Below are positions 21,843 through 33,900 of a DNA stretch of 64,000 nt, piece by piece. A program made the position numbers and the translations under genes. Every line of letters starts with the position of its first letter. Within the stretch, counting starts at the first letter, position 1. Origin of the DNA: Fragum whitleyi (Eukaryota > Mollusca > Bivalvia > Cardiida > Cardiidae); assembly GCA_948146395.1 (NCBI GenBank), contig OX411543.1:51378017-51442016 (forward strand). Direction: 5' to 3'. Below the pieces are notes generated by a model, which worked only from the letters and a program-made list of their open reading frames with translations, was not told the origin of the DNA and searched no databases.

Positions 21843-24800
21843 CTGGAAATAAAGAAATAACAATTTCGATTTGTTGTACATGTATCACTTTTTTATTAAG
21901 GCTTTTTTCTTAAAATGAGTTCAAATCTCAGAGTCATCTTAGATGTATTTAAAAAAGAACGTTTATGTCGTATTCCATAAAAATCCCTTGAAACTACTTA
22001 TATGAAAATGTAGTATTAGTATCACGATTTTCACAAGAAAGCAATGAAAAAAGTTATTCTCAGCATAATAATGTTAATTTTAGTGTTCAAAACTACATAG
22101 CACAGTCAAATGCAGGCAGCGTTTTCAAAACTAGTATTTCCTCAATACATTACACTTATTGTTCCTGTCGTAGGAATCCAATCAATTTTAAGGCGAAGAC
22201 TCGTGGCAGTTTGCAATTGTTTGAACTCTAAAACTGCCACTAAATTGTGTTTGTTGACTTAACCCTTGCCATGCTAAATAAAAAACCCTTGGCAAAATGA
22301 TATATAAATCAAAATGCTGAAAGCACTGTGTTTCGTAATTGTGAGTCAGCATTTGATTTTGATAATATAATTTCTGAAACTCTTTTTGTTTGAAAAGGAA
22401 AATCAGGTTGTATGGACTAAGATCAGACTGCACATATGTGCAGGCTGATGTTTGTCAATACTTCCTACAAAAGCAGGAATATTCCGGGAACAGCATGACA
22501 AGAGTTTACACATTAAAGTTGCCACTCCACTAGATAGGAAACACACTATCAAGTGTCTGCCACTGTGTCAATAAGCAAAATAAGGTAATGGGGAGCTTAA
22601 GGGGAAAACAGTGGAAAGTTAGATAAAATCGTGAATATTTCATATTATTTTCATGTGAAAATAACAAAAAGATTTTTCTTTAGAAATTAAAAATAAACCA
22701 GAAGAAACGAATCAAGAATACAAACGTAGTATTGTCTCAGGATAATTAATGACTTTTTTTTCTTTTCGGCGAAAGAACCTAAAACCTTGAAGTCATCTTT
22801 ATTGAGCAAAATGATATGAGGTTATTTCGAAGTTTTGATTTCGTAAAGATCTCGACGTTCCTCCAAGTCCGCTTATAATTTCGCCAAAGATAAATTATAT
22901 GTCTTTTCTGAATGTCAATAAAATGAAACCAAATACATGTAGACGTAACGGCAAAAGTTGCCGGTCGCGTCAAAATAGGCGATACAATAACATCTGAAAC
23001 CATTTTATTCGCTGCTAACATGTATTTACACGTATAAATTTGACATCAAATAAAAGATCTTTAAAATAGATGATTTTGATTTATCTTATATCGGTTTTAT
23101 ACAAAAGATAATTAACGTAATAGTCAAAATAACGAAAAACCTACACCAGAAATGACGCCGTCAGATGTAACAAAAACACCAGATCGTTTCACTAAAACTG
23201 TAATATCATTTTTGATAATGGCGCGAGAGCCTCGAAAATTTGCTATGTTACTTGAATTACGGCTCATTGAATATCATGTTAGTCTTATGCTCGTTGGATG
23301 GTTCAAATAAACGCTGGCCTTCATGAAAGACACATGTCAGTGCTAAAAAACGTCGTTTTTTCAATAATCATTTTTTTCGAAATCGTATTAATTTATTTCT
23401 CTCATGAATAAAATGACAAAAAATTATATTTGAAATACGTCTGAACCCGAATAGATGAATTCATTTTTTTTTGTTCACATTCGACTTCATCTAGTGAGTT
23501 TATTATTATGTCTCAAAATTTTCCCACTTTACGCAAAAAGCGTTATTAAAATAACAGTGATATTTTCATGCTTATTTTCTTTTTACAAAAAATCAACGAA
23601 TTCTTAAATTAAATTCATATTCAAAATACATCTAGAATATATTTTGCAAAAATAGAAGCATTCATCAATATCTCTTCAACTAAAGGAAATATTAATCTTA
23701 CCGTTGGTCTTAAAAATGTCCCACTAACGCGTTTTCTCGACGTTCCAACGTCAGGTCATTTTATAAGAATTTTCAAAAATATTTCTCGTTCATTGAACCA
23801 GTCGAAATCTTGTATAAAAGTTAAACTTCCATTTATTAAACCTTACTAAGTGTAAACACCGTTGTTTGATTGAAAACTTTTATGGTTTTGATAAGGCTCC
23901 GACACAGTTTCATTTCGGTTCTGATTTTGCTTTAAACAGTTTCCATCGTACTACTCTCACAAGTTGATTGTATATTGAAGATGATATATATCACTTTTTT
24001 CATCTCATTGTTAATTGAAAATGAATGTCTTAATGTTTTTACCGTCTTTAAATAAAGATATTATTATTATTATTATTATTATACCTCAGTAACATGTAAG
24101 CATGTTTACTTTGATTAGATTGTATATTTTATATTGTATATTATTGCATATTTTACAAATGAGTGACGGACTATAAACTTTTTTCGTTGCTTTTCGTCAA
24201 ATTTTACTCGAAATCTTCTTTAATACGTTGTATAAAAACGGACGTCATTTGTTACAGTCGTGACCGCCAACTTTTGCCGTTACGTCGTTATTCTAAATTA
24301 CGCACTTACTTTGTTCTATAACATATGCGACAAAAATCGGATGAAACAATCATCTGTGTATCACATTCATTAAATATCACCCGAAAATCATCAAAGTTTA
24401 TTCACCTTGTCACTTTCAGGATGTTCTTGAATAGGACAATACTTTTAGTAAATACAGTTAGTAACATTGTGAAATTGACATTCGTCCCGATCAAAACCAT
24501 TCTTAATCACGCACTCATCGCTTCATTCATTCATTAATTCATTCATTCAAAACACTCACTCATACCATTCAAAAGCGCTCCCAATCGTTCACATGAAAGT
24601 ATATTAATATATGAAGGTGCTACCTCTTCATGCCCTAGTAACTTTCTAATAGAATCTAATGTTTTAAGTTTCCATCCAGCTCTAGTCACTTCATCTTGTC
24701 CACCTATCCCTAGTTTATGGAATTCCACAAGTTGACTGTGTCTGTGATCAGGCTGTCCGTCACTGAAAGAATGGGAGACCACTGATAAAAATAAAGATTT

Positions 24801-27800
24801 TTCTTCTAAAATTCCGTTGATGGTACTTGTATTAGGTTAAAAGGGTGTTCATTGTTTTAAATACTCTTTAAAGTTAAGGATCTGTACCTATTGTTATAAA
24901 TAGACTTTTCAATAGGTTATATTTGACACGAAGAAATAGTTTTACTGGAATATTTTATCAGGCGTCAAGAAACTAGTTTTTAACAGCCTTATAACTTTTC
25001 CGAGTGAAAGAATATTTTTCCTTTCAAATTGAAATAGACGTATGTGAAAATACAACATACTTTGGGTCGAACGAATGTACTTCACAGTTATAATGAAAGG
25101 CAAGTCCATCGTCAAAAGAATAGTCTCTGCGATTGCTGAAATCATTAAATAATTCAGTTTCTGAATGATTTTACCTTTTCGATATAAAAACTCCACAAGA
25201 CCTTATTCATTGACAGATCAAACCGAAAATGAAATGATATCCTTTTAGGCTACATGTAACACGACCACTACCCATTCGGAACACCACTCGGCCAATCTCA
25301 CGATCAATCGCGTATGTACATAGACGGTCTATTTTTTTAAAAAAAAAAAGTATGGGGAAACCTTGGAAAAACTCGATGACGTCAGTTAAAATGGCGTTAG
25401 CCCTCGACACTGTGAGTATAAATATTCAACGTCGCCAACGTTACTCGTTTAAGTCTCTGACGTGAAACCATCGTATCCTAATATAAATATCTTAAGAATC
25501 TTAAATAACAACTGAAAAAATCTCAAGTTTTGAGAATGATTCGTCATTCTCAAAAATTCAGATTTTTCATCCGTTATTTACTTTAAAATATATAAATCTA
25601 CAGTGCTAGTTTTTCTTACACTGTTTCCGCCTAACAAAATGCACGGTTTTGTTACATGCCGATCCGGGCATACATCTGAGGTCTGTTGGAGTTTACGGAA
25701 ATGGCCGAGTGATGTTCCGAATGGACCATTACCTTTTTCATTCGGGTAAAAATAGTTTTATAACCCATTTCTCAGTGTGAAATTAAAGTACAAATAATGA
25801 TATGGGCGTTAGGAGAATTTCAATGAAAGCAAAGCGCGTCATTTGGTACGTGTGTTTTATACGTCAAAATCAACAAAATTCCCTCCAAAGATGATGTTTG
25901 GTAAAAAAATAAAAAAAAACATGTCATATGATTTTTAATGCGAATTATGTTCCATGTAATTTCTGCTTATTTCATAAATGCGATTGTCGCTATCGTTTTA
26001 TATACATGTTATTGAAAAGAATCTCTGACAACTAAATGATTTATGTATAATCAGTTCCTGTCCTGCGTATTCAGACTGTTTGCAAAATTATATATGTACT
26101 TGCGTTCAAAGCAAATTATAATTTGCAAACAGTTTGCACCGTTTTGTCATCCTTAACACAGGGCTGGCAATACCATGTTTTTCTCAGTCTACTAATTTGC
26201 ACATTTCCGATTAAAACATTGTCACTTCAAGTGATTGTCTGGGATTTAGGCCCTGTTTTAAAAGTTTTGTAACAAGGTAGATAACCAAGTTGAACCCTTC
26301 AGAAATTAAAAGGGGTTAACTTCTCTTCAAGAAAATACTAAATTAGATTTCAGAAACTAAACATATACATTACATTATATATTTTTAATAATTTAAAACT
26401 CTTAGCTAGTGTTGATTAATAAGCGTCTGATTTTTCTGTGAGGTAATAGAATCAGAAAAAGACGTAGATATAGTTTGAGGGAGGTAATAAATCCTCGATA
26501 ATTTCGTCCATTTGAATCTATTATGTTTTATCTCCCTTTACGGTCGCAATGGAAACATGGCGTCATTTTTTCCGCCAAATGATTTTTTACTTGTTCATAT
26601 TTGTTGAAGATCAACACAGTGTAGCCATCATATCAAAATTTGAAGGTATCTCTCCATGCTCGTTTTCATGATAGAGATATCTACCCTAGAGTGGAACTGT
26701 CCATTTTTCAGTAAAATTGTTTATATTCGTTCTAGATCTAGTATAAACTCCGTACCACCTAATAGCTGTAAAACAAATACATGTTGATAGACCTTACATA
26801 TTCCCAATAGCTGTTGCCAAGGAAACTTCTCTTAGATCAATGACATTTTCATTATGTGTCTTCAAAAGTCAAAAATACACTATTTTTTCGATTTTATAGG
26901 GGTAAAATGCCACAAAAAAAGGATATCTCCAATGAATTTTTCTTATTTTCCGATATGTTTAAAGATCATATTTTTACTTTATTTGGTAAAAAATTCAGCA
27001 TACTTTCCATTGTAGTAGGAATTTTTTCCGTTATTTCATAGTGACCCCTACTAATCGAATGACACTAATTTATTGTTTAATTCAATGCTCCAGTCATTCA
27101 ATTGATATCAAATGTTGAAAAGAAGCTAAGTTATGACATTTCACTACCATTATTCTACGTTATTTCCCTCAGCATAATCTTATGAAAACCGGTCTTTTTA
27201 AACAAAGCGCAAAAAGAGCCTTAAAAAACGAAAACCCACTTCCGGGTTAAAGAGTTAGGAGGACGCTGTCCATTGCAACCTGAAATTCATTCAATTATTT
27301 CTCCTTCCTCTCATTCTATTTCGTTCCGAAATCATTGCAAAATCGTTCACTTTGTCAATTTCATGATGTTCTTAACGGTAGAACTCAATGATCTAATTGA
27401 ACCATAAGATAAAGTCTATTTTTTCACTCAGTCTCAAGAAACAAAGTGATGCAGCTGATAAACCACTGCTATAGCGCGGTTTTAACCGAATCTGACCCCG
27501 GCTATTTACATGAATAAAGATCTGATTAATCCTACTCGGATTTGCACATACATTCATGGAACGAATAGCAAACGGTATTGAATGTAATATATATTTAGTT
27601 AATTGATAAAATACGGTAATTGTTATTTAAGCATTTTTTTCCCACAAAAGTCAAATTCGGGTCAATTTCACCAATGATACCTTACCCAAAGGAGTACGCC
27701 AAACAATTATTTGGTAGAGAAGGCTCGCAAACCACGTACCCCCCGTCATCATCATTTCCTATATGGCGAGTTCGAGGGCATACCACTTGGATATTTTCTA

Positions 27801-30800
27801 TATATCTGAAAATATATCTCATTTCTGAAAACGAGTATTTTTATGGAATACGATAAATGCTTTATTTACGTAAACGTTTGATTAATTACAGTGCACCGGG
27901 CGAACACAAAAGATAAAGGGATTGGTAACTACTGAAAGTTTGAACTAACACTTGGTACATGTATATTTGGTGAATTCAAAATGATAGTCTGTGAATGGGT
28001 CGCCGGATGATCCGCTTTTTCGATTTGGCATATTCCCATCCTAGATCTTTAAACGACATCTGGGCCGATTTCAATGAAACTTTACCAGAATGATTTGTTA
28101 ACAATCGAATCCGACACTTTATTTACCACAGAATAATGTAGAAGCTTTTAAAGTTTGTTTTCAATTAAGAACTCATCTAACAGGATGAGTCATATTGTAC
28201 AAAAGAAACAATAGAGCATGTTTAAAATCAAACATTATTTCGATCAAAATTATGTCTCACTAAACGATATTAAAAGCATTACAGGCTAATAAAATAAAGC
28301 AGAAGAACCAAATCTATATATCCCACGGTGTACTGATGATTCAGTAATGAAGGAACCAAAATACACTGTTCAAGGAGGAAGACTTACTAATAGTATTGCT
28401 TGAATTATAGATAGATAAATTGAAATACAACAGTAGTTATAGCAGGATGCACGTCCAAATAATTCGGCTCCGCGTTTTAAATTTTAGGGGCCAGCCCTAC
28501 ATTTAAACAAGCAGGTACAAAAGGGGGATGCACCCGTAAATATTTAATGAAATCATACTGGGCAATGAAAAGAAGGCTCAAATGAGAATTTTGGACGTGC
28601 ACGCGTACTTTTTGTGTGCACGTCCATGATATAGACGTGCGTCCCAAAATGTAAGGATGCTCCCCCAAAAAACCGGGGTGCACCCATATTTTTTTAGGGT
28701 GCACGTCTGTTTTACGTCAAAAACCATCAAAGTGGTACACCAAAGACTTTGTAATATATGCATGCTTGGTCACTCGAAAATGAGAGGAAAAGTATGTCTA
28801 AGAAAACAGATACAATGAAATGAGAGTCACTGCAATAACAGCGAAGCGAGTATGGAGTACAGTTAGTAACATCGTGAAATTACATTAATCTCGATCAAAA
28901 TCATTCTAAATCGCTCACTCAGCGCTCCATTCAACCATTCCAAACACTCACTCAAACCATTCATAAACGCTCAAAATGACTTAAAGATATAAGACCTACA
29001 ATTACCTTCAAAATTAAGAAAATAAGAACAAAATCGCGATTTCACTGATATAATAGAAATTAAAAACGTCTGATTGGTTCTTGAAGAAATAGGAACCTAT
29101 TTAAAGAACTTCTATGCATATTTCATTAAAGGGAGGTAATACATATTGCAAATTTTGTTCATCCTGAACAAAATTTTCGATAATGGATTACCTCCCATTA
29201 AATTCACTCAAAACCCGCTCCACACACTCAATCAATGTCATTCCTCAATAATTCCAAAATCATTCACCCTGTCAATTACAGTTAACAACATCGTGAAATT
29301 GACAAGGTGAATGATTATGGAATGATTTAGGAATGAAATTGAATGAGTGTTTGGAGCGACTTTTGAGTGAAATTAATGGGAGGTAATCCAGTATTGCAAA
29401 TTTTGTTCAGGATGAACAAAATAAGCAATATTGATTACCTCCCTTTAGTAAAAATTGTATACAAGTTCTATAGATAGCTCCCTTTTCCTTCAAGAACCTA
29501 TCCAACGCTTACAATTTCAATTAGATGAGTGAAATCCCGACGTTTTCCCCAGGTATTTTCATTTTGAACGAAGTTGTTGTTATATGTTTTTCAGTGAGTT
29601 TGGAGCGTGTTTGAATGGTTTGAGTGAGTGTCTGGAATGAAAGAATCGAGCACTGAGTGAGCGATTTAGAATGGTTTTGATTGAGTTAAATGTCAATTTC
29701 ACGATGTAACTAACTGCAAACGATGTTGTTAACTGTATCATAATCTGCCCTTGGTTCAGGATCCAAAAACGCTTAGATATTTTAGAGATGGTACTTCGCT
29801 TTGCACGCGAATACAAGTGCAATGCGGGGCACCAATTCTAAAACTTTTCGTGAACGTTTTCTTCTTGAAAGCAGAAAACCATGTCACAGAAATTGCAATG
29901 TCAAGAAAAATATGTCCTTTTCTCCTGGACAATAAGTTAGTCTATACACTGTCATGGAGCTTATGATAATCTTTCACGAAAACATCGATGTGAACAATAT
30001 ATTTCAGCCGTTATTCATACTGCTGTCTATCTTACCTATAATAAAGCTCTTCTACTTCATCAAGGGACATGTTCTGAAGCACTGACACCGGAGGAATAGT
30101 TATCCGACCCTTTTCATCTATATATTTTCTTGTGTCGAAATTCTGGAATGTATAGAATTGTCGTTTTTAGCCTTGTTAAGCAGGTCATAGGAAACAACCT
30201 TGTATCCTGCAAATTGCCTAGGAAAACGATATTCGAGTCAAAAACCGAATAACGTGTGTACTACGTAGCATTTTTGTGCTTACGCGCAACAAAAGAAAAA
30301 AGCCTATTATACGTCATCAACTTTTGTGCGACACGAAGTGCTTTGTGTGTTCAACGCAGTGCTTGCATATCACTACGCTGTGCTAAAATCAAAGTACTGA
30401 TAGTACTGAAGGCGAGGGAACTGAATAGACGAAACAACACACGAGGTCAATTTTCTGAAAAATAACCTTGATAATTCACATAGTCCTTATCATGTATACC
30501 AGATATTTTCCTACTTATCACTGTCAAAATCACTGCTGTGTTAAAGATGATAGCTTTTATATTTGATCTCGACAGATGACCTTGCTAATAGAAAAAGAAG
30601 AAAATGCTGCTAACAAACACTTTCATCTTTCTCCCTAAAATCATCTACCCTTTCTGCTACAAATTTTACCAATTTGCCCACAAATTGTATATAATCTGCA
30701 ACCCTTTATAATTTAGACCTATCTAAACATGTGTTGTCTTGTAACGGATTAATCTAAATAAGAAAAAAATAAAAGCCTTGACCCATCCTTAAACCCTTAA

Positions 30801-30907
30801 ACTGACAACAAAATTTTAGACTGGGCCAACTTGGAATAGATGCAGACAATAAATCAACATGAATGTAATTTGATATACATACATACATACATACATACAT
30901 ACATACA

Positions 30908-30938
<31 letters not shown>

Positions 30939-33900
30939 TCATTCAAATAGGCCCAGGGGTTCGGGAGGAAATGTCGTTCAAAAATGTCAGGCTCAAATAA
31001 GCCCCGCCCTACGACGCCCATATTTATGGACCAATCAAAATTTTGCAAACCATTTTTGTTCTGGTAAAGTTCTGAAATCGGCCGGGTGGTTCAAGATGAG
31101 TTATCATTTAAAGAATTTGGGCTCAAAATAAGCCCCGCCCTACCACGCCCATATTTATGGGCCAATCAAAATTTCGCGAACTTTTTTTTGAAAAGGGTCA
31201 CCAGGGAACATTCTGGCAAAATTCTATTGAAATCGGTTTAGTGGTTCAAGAGGAGATGTCGTTCAAAGATTTCGGGTTCAAAATAAGCCCCGCCCTGCCA
31301 CGTCCATTTTTATGGGCCAATCAGAATTTAAGCGAACAATTTCAAAGAGGGTCACCCAGGGAACATTCTGGCAAAACTGCTATTGAAATTGGCCCAGCGG
31401 TTTAGAAGAAGAAGAAGTTTTAAGAAAGTTGACGACGCACGACGCAAGACGGAGTCAGGGTGTTCCTTAAAGCTCCCCTTGAGCACGTTGTGCTCAGGTG
31501 AGCTAATAATGGGGTATGAGTATAGGGTGGACCATATTTCGGGAAGGGGAGTAATTGACCCTATCAATTTCTTGTGTTCCCACGGTAAAATACAACTTTT
31601 TTATGGAATTCAATTCAATATATAAGAAAGAGCCGAAGAGCTTGTGTCCCTAGAAAAAAAGCATTTCTACGATTGTTAGACGGAATGATCGAATGGATAA
31701 ATTTACTGACTAGTAGCAAACCAATCAACTCAACTAAAATTATAAAACGCTGTCTGCAAAGCGGTATCGCGCATGGATCTCGAATGTGATTTCTGTGGAC
31801 AGACATTTGTTTGCGGAGATCATTGGTTTCTCCAATATATTATTCGTATTTAATATATATATAAAGTAACAATTAGTTGACCCAAAATCGCGAATCACGC
31901 AGACCATATTGGGTCAACTAATTGTTACTTTTAAGGTTTATTGACTGGCGTGAGTACGTAGGTCAAATTAGCTATAATTCAGTTTATTTAGAACCCCTGA
32001 AGAAGAAACATTATGTTTCGAAAGCGCTTGGGTTATATTTAATAATACTTAAATTTTAACACTTTTTGAACATATATATATGATGGATGCCCGGCCCGGA
32101 TCAACCAAATTGCGTTTCAGCCTAAGCTTTGAGTTGGCATCGGGCTAGTATCTAATGTGACGTTTCGAAATTGTGACTATTTTGATCATAAAAAATCCTT
32201 CTATGTGAACACCTGTTAGTTAAAGAATGTTGTAATCCTTTTCGTATCTATATTTCGTTGAAACATCAATTTAATATGCCTTTATCATTTATGAAAATCC
32301 CAAGTACATATTTGTAATTCGTAGGTGTTGTGATAGGTTTGATATACTATAGTTAATACTCCCCTCAAAAATTGTAGACAATACACAGATTTTAAGGTAT
32401 GTCTGGTTACCAAAAATGGTACCCAATGTGAGCTTTTAATATACATCCAAGCCTGTGTAAAGCAAGCACCTAAGGGGCGTTCAAAAATGTTTGCTTGGGT
32501 CAGGTGCTTGCCTATAGGAGGTTGATTTATGTACAATTGCTCTATTCGGTAACTTAGTTGATTGTTCCGTGATACAGATTGATTGTTGGACACGGGTGAC
32601 CACTAGGGCCGGTTTGACTGTATTCTTTCCTACAACTACTCAGGACTCAACCAAACTTCATTGACTCTTAGAGTTCTCAGAGTTCTTTGCGAAATGCTGG
32701 TTAGGCGAATGTACCTGAGCTGCTAAAGGCTTTTAAGTCAGGGAAATTGATCATAAGGAGAACTTTGAAAACTCGTATTACATTGGGCATAGGATATGAT
32801 TTTCTATATATATAAGACAGTATAATATTTAAAGCAAATTTGTTACGTGTTAGCTTTTTTCCTTGGCATCGTCTTGATTCCTTGACATCATCATTAACCT
32901 TGATTTACTAATAGATGTTGGTAGATGATTGCTTTGACCCAGGCCTCATGTTGAACCTTTGACCCTGACCTTTTCCTTTTATGTTCTTTCTTTAATTTTA
33001 AATTTAAAAAAAGTCTATACTAAAGGTTGGTAGACGATTAACTTGATTTTAAAATCTAATTTAAACATTCAACGTACCAAGACCTTGGCCTATTTTCTAA
33101 AATGTGACATGCATGCGATGTTGACCATCTGGGAACTCTGTTATAGAAATATTCGGAAAAGAGACTTGACCCAGCATAGGTCAATCAGAGGTATCATTTC
33201 AGAAAAAAAAATCATCAAGTGTTTACTAGTGTTGAGCAATCGGTTTCAAATCATAATCGATAATCGGGTTTTAATTCGAAGAGTAAATCGACTAATAATT
33301 GATTGTACAATCGTTTTCTTAGAAATTAAAACAGCACTCCCAGTCCCAATGTGAAAGTCTAATTAAAACTAATGACCTAAAACCTTATCCTGCAGATTTT
33401 TCTACCAACTCCATGGACCAGCATGAAACTGTTGTAACTGCCTATAAACATATAGGCAGTTACAACTGATTCATGCTGAGCCATCACATTGATGTCAGTT
33501 CCGTAAACAAAATAAAATGGCTATCGTTCATGTGTTAGGACCCGATTAATCAATTATGAATTTCTTTGTCGATTATCACAATCGGAAACCCAAACTAATT
33601 AATAATTGATTATATTCGATTATTCTGCCAACCACTAGTGCTTACTATCAGGACGGGGAACATAAACAAGGGCTTACAACCAGCGCACACATTACGCAAG
33701 TGCGTTATAGAAATAAATCCTCTTTCGAAAAATGTCGTTGATGAATTATCATAACGTCGATACTACAGCTTTTCCAAGCTGTAGTAACGATGGTTTGATC
33801 ATTCACCAACGCTCAAATCATACAAAAGGGGAGCGGATGGAAGACATGCATCTTTTGTCACAGTCCACTTATCGCCTTTATCCTATTTTATGTTGGTACC

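Larger units (their letters stand above)
30183..31810. repeat. Repeat unit F, first copy (intron 1 of gene B)
   Basis: Blocks match 43205-44432 and 47633-47865 in inverse orientation: AGGTCATAGGAAACAACC, CACTTCGTGTCGCAC-type, GGCGAGGGAACTGAATAGAC, AAGGATGGG, and GACGGAATGATCGAATGG. It carries a CATA microsatellite and a GAGCTAA repeat absent from the other copy. Confidence 0.7.

Noticed and set aside
27620..27856. Plus-strand 78-codon frame
   Set aside because: Shadow of gene B exon 3 on the minus strand, which has splice sites and paralogue support.
30754..31048. Minus-strand frames with CMYV runs
   Set aside because: Translations of the CATA microsatellite.
32285..32593. Minus-strand 102-codon frame
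   Set aside because: No domain, no splice support and located in a repeat-rich intron; length is compatible with chance.
33043..33354. Plus-strand 103-codon frame
   Set aside because: Overlaps the end of the 33222-33642 TIR element; no recognisable domain.
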